The notes beneath the pieces were generated by a model that worked only from the letters and a program-made list of their open reading frames with translations, was not told the DNA's origin and searched no databases. Source: Arthrobacter sp. efr-133-TYG-118 (GTDB lineage Bacteria > Actinomycetota > Actinomycetes > Actinomycetales > Micrococcaceae). From it: 64,000 nt of DNA. A program made the translations under genes and the position numbers. The stretch spans positions 1-64,000 of the forward strand of contig NZ_JARVRH010000016.1 in assembly GCF_030209755.1 (NCBI RefSeq), in the 5' to 3' direction. This document shows, piece by piece, positions 8,137-16,785 of this stretch. The first letter of the stretch is position 1, and every line of letters begins with the position of its first letter.

Positions 8137-9398
8137 GCCACGGGCCTTGGTCCGGCCTTGATCGGCGTGCGTTTGCTGGTCAGCAGGTGGGAGGTCACCA
8201 TGAGGGCCAGGGCCGCAACGGCAAGGAGCGCCAGGGGGAGGGTCCAAGCTCCGGTGGCACTGTGGAGCAGGCCCATGCCGAACGGTCCCAAAGCCGCAAT
8301 CAAGTACCCCACGGATTGGGCGACGGTGGACATGGCGGTGGTCTCCGCCGTCGTACGCCCGCTCCGGCTGATGATCACCAGGACCAAGGGGAAGATGCCT
8401 AGGCCGAAACCGAACATCACGGCGGGAACCGAAGCGAACGACGTCGGCAGCAACAGCATTGCCGGGATTGCCAGAAGGGTGGTGCCGCTACCCAGGTACA
8501 GGGCAGGCCGCATCATGCCGGGCCGCGAGCCGATGGCCAGCAGGATCATGCCGGCGGCGACCGAAACCAACTGCATGAGTCCGAACTGGAGGCCGCTCTC
8601 GGAGGCGCTGAGTCCTTGGGTTGTCAGGATGTAGGCAAACCAGCTCATCACGGCATACGCCAGGAGGGCCTGCAACGTGAAGATGGAGGTGATGAGGAAT
8701 CCCAGCCGGGTGCGCAGGAGCGGCCACATCGATACGTGCTCCTGGCTGGCCTTGCGTGAAGTGCGATGGGTGTGGAGGACCATGGGGAGGAAGCCAAGAA
8801 GTGCGGCGACGCCAAGGAGGCCCCATGCGGCAAGGCCCATCGACGGCGAGCCCAGTTGCTGGGCCAACGGCACGCTGACTGCCGCGGCGAAGGTGGCGCC
8901 GCCGGACATCGTGAAGGTGTAGAGGCCGGTCATCATGGAGGTCTTGCTTGCATAGTGCTCCCGGATGTACGACGGCATGGCCACGTTGCACACCGCCAGG
9001 CCGGACATCGCCAGAACTGTTCCGGCGAGGAGTGCGCCGGTCGCTGGGATGCTGCGGACCAGGAGCCCGGCAGCCAGCATGGCCAGCGCCACGAAGATCG
9101 ACTTCTCGACGCCGATCCTTCGCGACAGCCACGAGGTTCCCAGTCCTGCCACGGCGAAGCACAGCAAGGGGATGGACGGAAGAATCGACGCGACGAGTGC
9201 CCCGTAGCCGAGGAATGCCTGCAAATCGTGGAACAGCGCCGCCGCGCTCGTGATGCCGGCGCGCAGGTTCAGGCCGATCAGGATGACGGCGATGATCCCG
9301 ACGACGGCGACCACCCGGGATTTCGGCGCCACCGTGCCGCCGCTGGCCGGGACAGTTGTTGCTTCCGTTGCGTGGGGAGTCGGGTGAGTTGGAGCCAT
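8133..9398 (-). CDS. MFS transporter, CynX/NimT family
   Basis: A 421-residue integral membrane protein with about twelve hydrophobic segments. After a polar N-terminus, TM1 contains the family phrase LIGLNLRAGITSAAALFHDL. The central loop carries HTHRTSRKASQEHVSMW. CynX/NimT carriers move cyanate, nitroimidazole-like compounds or other small anions; the substrate here is not evident. It is first in a two-gene minus-strand operon with a GntR regulator. The start at 9398 lies upstream of a family B palindrome (9470-9535) that separates it from the PucR gene. Confidence 0.9.
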   Translation of the reverse strand: MAPTHPTPHATEATTVPASGGTVAPKSRVVAVVGIIAVILIGLNLRAGITSAAALFHDLQAFLGYGALVASILPSIPLLCFAVAGLGTSWLSRRIGVEKSIFVALAMLAAGLLVRSIPATGALLAGTVLAMSGLAVCNVAMPSYIREHYASKTSMMTGLYTFTMSGGATFAAAVSVPLAQQLGSPSMGLAAWGLLGVAALLGFLPMVLHTHRTSRKASQEHVSMWPLLRTRLGFLITSIFTLQALLAYAVMSWFAYILTTQGLSASESGLQFGLMQLVSVAAGMILLAIGSRPGMMRPALYLGSGTTLLAIPAMLLLPTSFASVPAVMFGFGLGIFPLVLVIISRSGRTTAETTAMSTVAQSVGYLIAALGPFGMGLLHSATGAWTLPLALLAVAALALMVTSHLLTSKRTPIKAGPRPVA

Positions 9399-9469
9399 GT
9401 TTAAAGGTTAGACGTTTGATGTTTGCTGCGGGAAGTTCTGTGGTGAAAATCTCCGCGCCGCCGTCGGAG

Positions 9470-9535
9470 CCCAACTGACTCGCAGTTAATGTCGTTTTCA
9501 GCCCTCAAAACGACAACAAATGCCAGCTAGTTGGG
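9470..9535. repeat. family B palindromic repeat, copy 1
   Basis: A 66-bp imperfect palindrome running from CCCAACT to AGTTGGG, with an inner inverted pair TGTCGTTTT and AAAACGACA. The same design occurs at 21869-21930 and 37703-37768. It fills the gap between the 5' end of the MFS gene and the 3' end of the PucR gene. Confidence 0.8.
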
Positions 9536-9553
9536 CCGGGCCGCGAAGAACCC

Positions 9554-10996
9554 TCAGCGCGGGTTGCGCGCTCCCAGCCGTTGCACCGCCAAGGCAAGCC
9601 ACAGCTGCACCCGGTCCGGCGTCTGGGCGGGGTCGTAGCCGGTGAGGTCCGTGATTTGCGCCAAGCGGTAGCGCACCGTATTGCGGTGCAGCGTCAGGGC
9701 TTCGGCGACGGCGGCCACCGAGCCATTGTGGTTGAGGTAGCTTTCCAGGGTCGGAACAAGCTCGGAGCCGTGCGCCGCGTCGAACTTGCGCAGGGGAGTG
9801 AGCGCCTCGCTGGCCATGTCCGCCAGCGGCACGTCCTCGCTGGCCAGCAACAGCGAGGTCAGGCTGAGCCGCTCAGGTTCGTTGACCGGCAGGCCGTGCG
9901 CCACGGCGTCGCGCGCTTCGAAGTAGCTCCAGCGCACGCCGTTCGGCTTCGTGTAGGCGCCGCCGATCCCGATCACCGCGTGGATCCCCGCTTCCAAAAG
10001 GTGATCACTGAGATCCTTCGCGAGCGCGCTCGCGGAACTGCCGTCGTCGGGCACGACCGTCACCAGGTCCTTCCCGACGACGGCGGTCACCCCGCCGTCG
10101 AGCGATTGCGGAAGCGAGGTGCTGCTGAGTTGTTTGTGGTGGGCAGCGGAGACCACCAGCAGCACCACGTTCTTGCGGGTGCTGTTGATTCCGACGCCGG
10201 CCAGGCGGCGGGCGCCCTCCACCGTGTCCAGGGTTCCGTGGATGACATCGTCCAGCACCTGGCCCGCCAAGGCCCGCTGGCTCTGGCGCTGTTTGACCAT
10301 GTTGTTGAGTTCCACGCTGATCAGGTTCTGCGCATAACTGACAATTCCGGTGTCGCCGAAGGGCTGTTTGATCCAAAGGGTGCAGGCGTCGCGGCGGCCC
10401 GTCGGGATGGGGAAGGACGCCCAGTCGTCGGCGGTGGGTGCGGGGCTGCCGGCCACGCTGTTGTAGAGCTGGGCGCTGAACTGCGTGAGCGCGATGTCGG
10501 TCCGGAGCATGCTGCCCAATTGCTTGAGCAATTCGCCGAGCCCGCCGCCGGTCAGCAGGGCCCGGGCCAGGATCTGGTGGCCGGCGATGAGGCGCTCCAG
10601 CTTGGAGTAGTGGTCAGCGGATTGGGAATCGGCCACGAGTTTGCCGATAGCGATGAAGGGGGTCTCGTACGGAACTTCCACGAGGGGCAGGCCCCAGCGG
10701 TTCGCTTCCGCAATAAGGGCAGGGGGCACGGACTCGTGGGTCAGTCCGGTGCCGAAGCCGATGCCGACGGCTCCCGCCCGCTGGACCTGGCGCACGAAGC
10801 GGCGCTGTTCCGCGGCTCCGTTGAGCCTGAGGCCTGTGGTCAGGATCAACTCGCCGCCATTGAGGAAGCGTTGGGGATCCTCCTGCTCGGTCACGGCCAC
10901 CCAGCGGATATCTTCGTTCCACGTGGTTTCCGCGAGACCGGCTTTGCGGAGCCGAAGAGAGGGGACGGCGACGAGCGCGGCGAGTGACATTGCCAT
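9554..10996 (-). CDS. PucR family transcriptional regulator
   Basis: A 480-residue regulator. The N-terminal PucR ligand domain includes WVAVTEQEDPQRFLNGGELILTTGLRL. The C-terminal helix-turn-helix is ESYLNHNGSVAAVAEALTLHRNTVRYRLAQI. Family members sense purine or amine metabolites and usually activate neighbouring catabolic genes. It is divergent from the GABA/putrescine genes beginning at 11141 and probably controls them. The start MAMSL at 10996 is chosen from domain length; a second ATG at 10990 is possible. The open frame continues far upstream on this strand, but that part is antisense to the aldehyde dehydrogenase gene. Confidence 0.9.
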   Translation of the reverse strand: MAMSLAALVAVPSLRLRKAGLAETTWNEDIRWVAVTEQEDPQRFLNGGELILTTGLRLNGAAEQRRFVRQVQRAGAVGIGFGTGLTHESVPPALIAEANRWGLPLVEVPYETPFIAIGKLVADSQSADHYSKLERLIAGHQILARALLTGGGLGELLKQLGSMLRTDIALTQFSAQLYNSVAGSPAPTADDWASFPIPTGRRDACTLWIKQPFGDTGIVSYAQNLISVELNNMVKQRQSQRALAGQVLDDVIHGTLDTVEGARRLAGVGINSTRKNVVLLVVSAAHHKQLSSTSLPQSLDGGVTAVVGKDLVTVVPDDGSSASALAKDLSDHLLEAGIHAVIGIGGAYTKPNGVRWSYFEARDAVAHGLPVNEPERLSLTSLLLASEDVPLADMASEALTPLRKFDAAHGSELVPTLESYLNHNGSVAAVAEALTLHRNTVRYRLAQITDLTGYDPAQTPDRVQLWLALAVQRLGARNPR

Positions 10997-11047
10997 GCCA
11001 AAAAGGATATCCCGGCACTGGTCATTCGCACTAAGTCGGCGTGGTCG

Positions 11048-11059
11048 AGGTGTGCACCT
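11048..11059. promoter_or_regulatory. candidate operator in the divergent pucR-type/aldehyde dehydrogenase promoter region
   Basis: AGGTGTGCACCT has 5-bp inverted arms in the 144-base gap between divergent genes. Its position suits a regulator site, but this rests on symmetry alone. Confidence 0.3.
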
Positions 11060-11140
11060 GACTATTCCGCGCCGCGGGGTGCTGGCATAGGCTCGGAGCA
11101 GCTGCAACCAATGCCTAGACACCGAAAGAGGTTGTACACC

Positions 11141-12571
11141 GTGGTCCAAACCTTGCAGAACTTCATCAACGGCGAGTTCGTCACGCCGGCAGGCACCGAA
11201 CTGCTCGACATCGTGAACCCCACCAACGGGGAGATTGTCGCTCATGCGCCTATCTCCACGGCGGCCGACGTCGATGCGGCCATGAATGCGGCGAAGGAAG
11301 CCTTCAAGTCCTGGAAGCATGTCACGCCTGGCCAGCGCCAGCTCATGCTGCTCAAGCTCGCTGATGCCATCGAGGCCAACAGCGACGAGCTCGTTGAGGC
11401 ACAGCACCGCAACACCGGCCAGGTCCGCGCCCTCATCGCGTCCGAGGAGGTTGCCGCTGGAGCAGACCAGCTCCGCTTCTTCGCGGGCGCCGCGCGCATC
11501 ATGGAAGGCAAGTCCGCCGGCGAGTACTTCGAGGGCCACACCTCGTACGTACGCCGCGAACCGATCGGCGTCGTCGCCCAGGTTGCACCGTGGAACTACC
11601 CGTTCCTCATGGGCATCTGGAAGATCGGCCCCGCCCTCGCCGCAGGCAACACTGTCGTTCTCAAGCCCTCCGACACCACTCCGGAGTCCACCTTGGTCCT
11701 GGCCCGCCTGGCGGGGGAGATCTTCCCGGCCGGCGTTCTGAACGTGGTCCTCGGCAACGCGGCCACCGGCTCGATGATGGTGGAGCACAAAGTCCCGGGC
11801 CTCGTCTCGATCACCGGTTCCGTACGTGCCGGCATTGCCGTGGCCAGCGGGGCGGCAAAGGGCCTCAAGCGTGCCCACCTTGAACTTGGCGGCAAGGCCC
11901 CGGCCATCGTCTTCAAGGACGCCGACATCAAGAAGAGCGCAGCGGCCATCGCCGAATTCGCCTTCTTCAACGCCGGCCAGGACTGCACGGCCATCACCCG
12001 CGTGCTGATTGAAGATTCGATCCACGACGACGTGGTTGCCGCCATGGTGGAACACACCAAGACGCTGCACACCGGTTCGCAGAACGACGAGGAAAACTAC
12101 TTCGGCCCGCTCAACAACGTGAACCACTTCAATGCCGTGAACTCGGTAGTGGAGCACCTGCCGGCCAACTGCAAGATCGAAACCGGCGGCCACCGTGCGG
12201 GTGACAAGGGCTTCTTCTTCGAGCCCACCATCATCACCGGCGCCAAGCAGAGCGACGACGTCGTCCAGAAGGAAACCTTCGGACCCGTCATTACCGTCCA
12301 GAAGTTCACCACTGAGGCCGAGGCTCTCGAGCTGGCCAACGACGTCGAATACGCCCTGGCCTCCAGCGTCTGGACCACGGACCACGGCACCGCGATGCGG
12401 ATGAGCCGCGACCTGGACTTCGGCGCGGTCTGGATCAACACCCACATCCTGCTGACCGCTGAGATGCCCCACGGCGGCTTCAAGCAGTCCGGCTACGGCA
12501 AGGACCTGTCCATGTACGGCGTCGAGGACTACACGCGCATCAAGCACGTCATGTCCGCACTGGACGCGTAA
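11141..12571 (+). CDS. gamma-aminobutyraldehyde dehydrogenase
   Basis: A 476-residue NAD(P)-dependent aldehyde dehydrogenase. The catalytic Cys282 lies in FNAGQDCTAITR, the general-base Glu248 in HLELGGKAPAIV, and the cofactor segment is APWNYPFLMGIWKIGPALAAGN. The sequence resembles PatD/Prr-type enzymes that oxidise 4-aminobutanal to GABA, and the GABA transaminase 16 bases downstream supports this. The GTG at 11141 follows GAAAGAGG and precedes the natural opening VQTLQNFINGEF. It is probably regulated by the divergent PucR protein. A betaine- or other aminoaldehyde-specific role is the main alternative. Confidence 0.9.
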   Translation: MVQTLQNFINGEFVTPAGTELLDIVNPTNGEIVAHAPISTAADVDAAMNAAKEAFKSWKHVTPGQRQLMLLKLADAIEANSDELVEAQHRNTGQVRALIASEEVAAGADQLRFFAGAARIMEGKSAGEYFEGHTSYVRREPIGVVAQVAPWNYPFLMGIWKIGPALAAGNTVVLKPSDTTPESTLVLARLAGEIFPAGVLNVVLGNAATGSMMVEHKVPGLVSITGSVRAGIAVASGAAKGLKRAHLELGGKAPAIVFKDADIKKSAAAIAEFAFFNAGQDCTAITRVLIEDSIHDDVVAAMVEHTKTLHTGSQNDEENYFGPLNNVNHFNAVNSVVEHLPANCKIETGGHRAGDKGFFFEPTIITGAKQSDDVVQKETFGPVITVQKFTTEAEALELANDVEYALASSVWTTDHGTAMRMSRDLDFGAVWINTHILLTAEMPHGGFKQSGYGKDLSMYGVEDYTRIKHVMSALDA

Positions 12572-12587
12572 GAAAGAAAGAACCATC

Positions 12588-13943
12588 ATGACCGCAACAG
12601 CACATGAAATCACCTACCGCCTGGACCAGGAGCGCAGCATCAACGGCGCCTTCCCCGGCCCCAAGTCGCAGGCCCTGAACGAGCGCCGCGCCGCCGTCGT
12701 CGCTGCCGGTGTGTCCTCGGGCGTGCCGGTCTACGTTGAGGACGCCGACGGCGGCATCATCCGCGACGTCGACGGCAACTCCTTCATCGACCTTGGCTCG
12801 GGCATTGCCGTGACGAGCGTTGGCGCTTCGGATCCCGCCGTCGTCGCCGCCGTCCAGGATGCGGCAGCGCACTTCACCCACACCTGTTTCATGGTCACGC
12901 CGTACGAGGGCTATGTTGCCGTCGCCGAGCAGCTGAACCGGCTTACCCCGGGCGACCACGAGAAGCGCACCGTGCTCTTCAACTCCGGCGCCGAAGCAGT
13001 GGAGAACGCCGTCAAGGTGGCACGCCTGGCAACCGGCCGTGACGCCGTCGTCGCCTTCGACCACGCCTACCATGGCCGCACCAACCTGACCATGGCGCTC
13101 ACCGCCAAGGCCATGCCGTACAAGACCAACTTCGGCCCGTTCGCGCCCGAGGTCTACCGCATGCCGATGAGCTACCCGTTCCGCGAGGAAAACCCGGGGA
13201 TCACGGGTGCCGAAGCCGCCAAGCGCGCCATCACCATGATCGAGAAGCAGATCGGTGGCGACCAGGTTGCCGCGATCATCATCGAACCGATCCAGGGCGA
13301 GGGCGGCTTCATTGTCCCAGCCGAAGGCTTCCTGCCGGCGCTGTCCGCATGGGCCAAGGAAAAGGGCATCGTCTTCATCGCCGACGAGGTCCAGTCCGGT
13401 TTCTGCCGCACGGGTGAATGGTTCGCCGTCAACCACGAGGGTGTTGTCCCGGACATCATCACGATGGCCAAGGGCATTGCCGGTGGCCTCCCGCTGTCCG
13501 CGATCACCGGCCGCGCAGACCTGCTCGACGCCGTCCACCCGGGCGGCCTCGGCGGCACCTACGGTGGCAACCCGGTTGCCTGCGCCGCAGCGCTTGCGGC
13601 CATCGGCACCATGGAGCAGCACGACCTCAACGCACGCGCCCGCCACATCGAGGAAATCGCACTCAGCCGCTTGCGTGAGCTCGCTTCGGAACTTTCCGTC
13701 ATCGGCGACGTCCGTGGACGCGGTGCCATGCTGGCGATCGAACTGGTCCAGGCCGGCTCCAAGGAACCGAACGCGGAGCTGACCAAGGCTGTTGCCGCCG
13801 CGTGCCTCCAGGAAGGCGTCATCATCCTGACCTGTGGTACCTACGGCAACGTGATCCGTCTGCTGCCGCCGCTGGTCATCAGCGACGAACTGCTCCTGGA
13901 CGGCCTCGAGGTCCTGGCGGCGGCCATCAAGGCCAACGCTTAG
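12588..13943 (+). CDS. gabT: 4-aminobutyrate--2-oxoglutarate transaminase
   Basis: A 451-residue class III PLP aminotransferase. Visible signatures are NSGAEAVENAVKVAR (phosphate-binding region), FIADEVQSGFCRTG (the Asp that contacts the PLP nitrogen) and DIITMAKGIAGGLPLSAITG, which carries the Schiff-base lysine. It converts GABA and 2-oxoglutarate to succinate semialdehyde and glutamate. It starts 16 bases after the aldehyde dehydrogenase, with AAGAAAGAAAGAA as purine-rich leader, so the two form a putrescine/GABA operon. No succinate-semialdehyde dehydrogenase gene is adjacent. Two tandem hairpins follow. Confidence 0.95.
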   Translation: MTATAHEITYRLDQERSINGAFPGPKSQALNERRAAVVAAGVSSGVPVYVEDADGGIIRDVDGNSFIDLGSGIAVTSVGASDPAVVAAVQDAAAHFTHTCFMVTPYEGYVAVAEQLNRLTPGDHEKRTVLFNSGAEAVENAVKVARLATGRDAVVAFDHAYHGRTNLTMALTAKAMPYKTNFGPFAPEVYRMPMSYPFREENPGITGAEAAKRAITMIEKQIGGDQVAAIIIEPIQGEGGFIVPAEGFLPALSAWAKEKGIVFIADEVQSGFCRTGEWFAVNHEGVVPDIITMAKGIAGGLPLSAITGRADLLDAVHPGGLGGTYGGNPVACAAALAAIGTMEQHDLNARARHIEEIALSRLRELASELSVIGDVRGRGAMLAIELVQAGSKEPNAELTKAVAAACLQEGVIILTCGTYGNVIRLLPPLVISDELLLDGLEVLAAAIKANA

Positions 13944-13947
13944 CCAC

Positions 13948-14015
13948 AACCTTCAGGTGGACATGCCCACCTCCAGGTTCAAGGGATGGACATAGTGTGA
14001 CTATGTCCATCCCTT
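13948..14015 (+). terminator. tandem hairpins after gabT
   Basis: Two hairpins in series. The first (13948-13979) has 13-base arms with two mismatches around ACATGC. The second (13981-14015) has perfect 15-bp arms, starting AAGGGATGGACATAG, around a 5-base loop. They lie between convergent genes, so they can terminate from both sides. The ACATGCCCA-like core recurs near 34202 and 34222. Confidence 0.65.
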
Positions 14016-14073
14016 GCGTTTAACAATGAGCATGTCCATTGGTGATCGGTAGCGCTGGGTATGTCCGGGGGTC

Positions 14074-15090
14074 CTAGGCCGCGCTGAGCCGTGCGCTTTT
14101 CCTGATGACCGAGTTCTTGCGTGCCGTGCGTAGCATGTCGAGGGTCAGGAGCAGCAGCGCCAGCCACACGATCCCGAAGCCAACCCAGCGGTCCGGCGTC
14201 ATGGCTTCGTGGAAGACGGCCAGGGCCACGATGAACTGGAGGACGGGTGCGAAGTATTGCAGGAGGCCGATGGTGGTCATGGGCAGGCGGCGTGCGGAGG
14301 CACCGAAGAACAGGAGCGGCACAGCCGTGATGATGCCTGAAGCCGCCAATAGCCAGAAGTGGCCCGGGCCGTTGCTTCCCAAAGTCCCGGCCCCCGTGAG
14401 GCCGAGGACAATCATGGTGGCGCCGGCGATCGGCGCGAGGACCACGGTCTCCACAGTGAGGCTCGTGATGGCGTTGACCTTGGGCCCCACGCGCTTCTTC
14501 ACGAAACCGTAAAGTCCAAAGCTGAACGCCAGGACCAGCGCGATCCACGGCAGCTTGCCATAGGAAACCGTCAAGACGCCGACGGCGATGAAGCCGATCC
14601 CGACGGCGGCCCACTGGAGCGGGCGGAGCTTTTCCTTCAGGACGAACACGCCAAGGAGAACCGACACGAGCGGGTTGATGAAGTAGCCGAGCGAGGCTTC
14701 GACCGCATGTCCGGTGGTGACGCCGAAGGTGTAGGTCAGCCAGTTGATAGCGATCAGCCCGGCAGCTATGGCGAGTGGCCCCAGGACGGTCCGGTCCCTG
14801 AAGGCGTTGCCGAGGAGGCGCCATGTCCGGGTGATCGTGATGAGCAGGGCGCAGAAAATGAGCGACCACACCACCCGGTTGGCGACGATTTCGACCGCTC
14901 CGGCGGGTTGCAGCACCAGGAAGTAGAGCGGAAGCAGCCCCCACAAGCCGTACGCCCCGATGCCGAACACCACACCCGCCGTCGTCTCCTTCTTGGCAGT
15001 GGCAGCGGCGGCTGCTGCAGCCGAAGCATTCGAAGCGCTGGAAGCACTGGTGGCGGACTGGGCAGGCACGGTTTGCTCGGGCGTAGACAC
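14074..15090 (-). CDS. rarD: EamA/RarD family drug/metabolite transporter
   Basis: A 338-residue membrane protein with about ten hydrophobic segments. After an Ala/Ser-rich N-terminus, the core begins AGVVFGIGAYGLWGLLPLYF and includes the RarD phrase AINWLTYTFGVTTGHAVEASLGYFINPLVSVLLGV. RarD proteins belong to the EamA superfamily; the physiological substrate is unknown, and chloramphenicol-sensitivity annotations come from homologs. The alanine run near residues 20-35 is low complexity and may be disordered. Convergent with gabT across the tandem hairpins; the next gene is divergent. Confidence 0.9.
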   Translation of the reverse strand: MSTPEQTVPAQSATSASSASNASAAAAAAATAKKETTAGVVFGIGAYGLWGLLPLYFLVLQPAGAVEIVANRVVWSLIFCALLITITRTWRLLGNAFRDRTVLGPLAIAAGLIAINWLTYTFGVTTGHAVEASLGYFINPLVSVLLGVFVLKEKLRPLQWAAVGIGFIAVGVLTVSYGKLPWIALVLAFSFGLYGFVKKRVGPKVNAITSLTVETVVLAPIAGATMIVLGLTGAGTLGSNGPGHFWLLAASGIITAVPLLFFGASARRLPMTTIGLLQYFAPVLQFIVALAVFHEAMTPDRWVGFGIVWLALLLLTLDMLRTARKNSVIRKSARLSAA

Positions 15091-15276
15091 AAAGTCAACA
15101 ACATCACATTTTGTGAAGGTATTCCTGACCGTACGGCCGGAAAGTTATTGTGAGTTTCCTCGCCCGGTTGTGTCACCTACCGCCACGTCCTGACACTACT
15201 GCCACAACTGAGAACTAGAATTGGAAACTGCGCGCCCCACCACGCGGGGCGGATTCCTGTCTCAGAAGGGTTCACG

Positions 15277-16710
15277 GTGTCCAACTCGGCCGAAACCACC
15301 TCAAAACGTCCATTGCGCGTCGCTATTGTCGGCGCAGGGCCGGCCGGCGTGTACGCCGCGGATATCCTGACCAAATCGAACGAGGTCAAGGACGGCGACG
15401 TCGAGGTCAGCATCGACCTTTTCGAGGCCTACCCCGCACCGTACGGCCTGATCCGCTATGGCGTGGCGCCGGACCACCCCCGCATCAAGGGCATCGTCAA
15501 CGCGCTTCACAAGGTCCTGGACCGCGGAGACATCCGCTTCCTCGGCAACGTGACCTACGGCCGCGACCTCACGCTGCACGACTTCCGCGCCTTCTACGAC
15601 GCGGTGATCTTCTCCACGGGTGCCATCAAGGACGCAGACCTGAACATCCCCGGCATCGAGCTGGAAGGCTCCTTCGGCGGAGCCGACTTCGTCTCCTGGT
15701 ATGACGGACACCCGGACGTGCCCCGCGAATGGCCCCTGGATGCCAAGGAAGTGGCAGTCATCGGCAACGGCAACGTCGCGCTGGACGTGGCCCGCATGCT
15801 CTCCAAGCACGCAGATGACCTCCTGGTGACTGAAATCCCGGACAACGTCTATGCCGCCCTTAAAGCCTCCCCGGTCACGGACGTGCACGTCTTCGGACGT
15901 CGCGGCCCAGCCCAGATCAAGTTCACTCCGCTGGAACTGCGCGAGCTCTCGCACTCCAACGACGTGGACATTGTGCTGTACCCGGAAGATTTCGAGTTTG
16001 ATGAAGCCTCCGACGAGGCCATCCGCAGCAACAACCAGATCAAGACCATGGTCAACACGCTGACCAACTGGCTCGTCGAGGAACATGCCGAAGCAGAGCA
16101 GCCCTCGTCCCGCCGGCTGCATTTGCACTTCCTGCACAGCCCGGTGGAAATCGTGTCGGAAGACGGCTCCGGAAAAGTCTCCAGCATCAAATTCGAGCGC
16201 ATGCAGCTGGACGGCACGGGCAACGTCAAGGGCACCGGCGAGTTCGTGGACTATCCCATCCAGGCCGTCTACCGCGCCATCGGCTACCACGGTTCCCCGC
16301 TGGACGAGCTTGAGTACGACGCCCGCCGCGGCGTCATTCCGAACGACGGCGGACGGGTACTGGGCACCGACGGCAAAGCGGTGCCGGGTATCTACGCCAC
16401 CGGCTGGATCAAGCGCGGACCCGTCGGCCTGATCGGGCACACCAAGGGCGACGCGCTGGAGACCATCGGCTGCCTCCTGGAGGACCGCCTCACGCTGCCC
16501 CCGGCCGAAAACCCGGACCCGCAGGCTATCATCAACCTCCTTGAAGAGCGGGGCATCGAGTACACCACCTGGGAAGGCTGGAACAAGCTCGATGCGCACG
16601 AACTAGCCCTCGGCGCCGAATGGACCGCCGAAAACCCGGACGCCGGCGTCGTGCGCGAACGCATAAAGGTCGTCCCGCGCGAGGACATGATCGAGATCTC
16701 TCGCGGCTAA
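15277..16710 (+). CDS. FprA-type ferredoxin/adrenodoxin-NADP reductase (copy 2)
   Basis: A 477-residue paralog of the reductase at 4405. It has the FAD motif VGAGPAGVYAADILTKS near residue 15, NADPH motif AVIGNGNVALDVARML, and shared blocks such as GAIKDADLNIPGIELEGSFG. The most different parts are residues about 255-285 and the C-terminus. The GTG start follows AGAAGGG. It stands alone between divergent rarD and the amidase, with no redox partner nearby, so its electron acceptor may differ from copy 1. The stop codon lies inside the first unit of a 22-bp direct repeat. Confidence 0.93.
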   Translation: MSNSAETTSKRPLRVAIVGAGPAGVYAADILTKSNEVKDGDVEVSIDLFEAYPAPYGLIRYGVAPDHPRIKGIVNALHKVLDRGDIRFLGNVTYGRDLTLHDFRAFYDAVIFSTGAIKDADLNIPGIELEGSFGGADFVSWYDGHPDVPREWPLDAKEVAVIGNGNVALDVARMLSKHADDLLVTEIPDNVYAALKASPVTDVHVFGRRGPAQIKFTPLELRELSHSNDVDIVLYPEDFEFDEASDEAIRSNNQIKTMVNTLTNWLVEEHAEAEQPSSRRLHLHFLHSPVEIVSEDGSGKVSSIKFERMQLDGTGNVKGTGEFVDYPIQAVYRAIGYHGSPLDELEYDARRGVIPNDGGRVLGTDGKAVPGIYATGWIKRGPVGLIGHTKGDALETIGCLLEDRLTLPPAENPDPQAIINLLEERGIEYTTWEGWNKLDAHELALGAEWTAENPDAGVVRERIKVVPREDMIEISRG

Positions 16711-16748
16711 CGGCTAGCGGACGGCACGGCTAACGGCTAGCGGACGGC
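16704..16748 (+). repeat. 22-bp direct repeat at the 3' end of ferredoxin reductase 2
   Basis: CGGCTAACGGCTAGCGGACG plus GC occurs twice in tandem (16704-16725 and 16727-16748) with a one-base spacer. The first unit contains the TAA stop of the reductase, so it looks like a local duplication just past the coding end. Confidence 0.8.
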
Positions 16749-16785
16749 GCCTAGCGGCCCGGGACGCCCGGTCCTAAAATGAGCC

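Noticed and set aside
9554..12613. A 1019-codon open frame on the minus strand
   Set aside because: Only the part below 10996 has PucR features. The rest is antisense to the aldehyde dehydrogenase gene and open because of GC-rich third positions.
12549..13949. 466-codon minus-strand frame
   Set aside because: Antisense shadow of gabT with biased composition and no recognisable domain.
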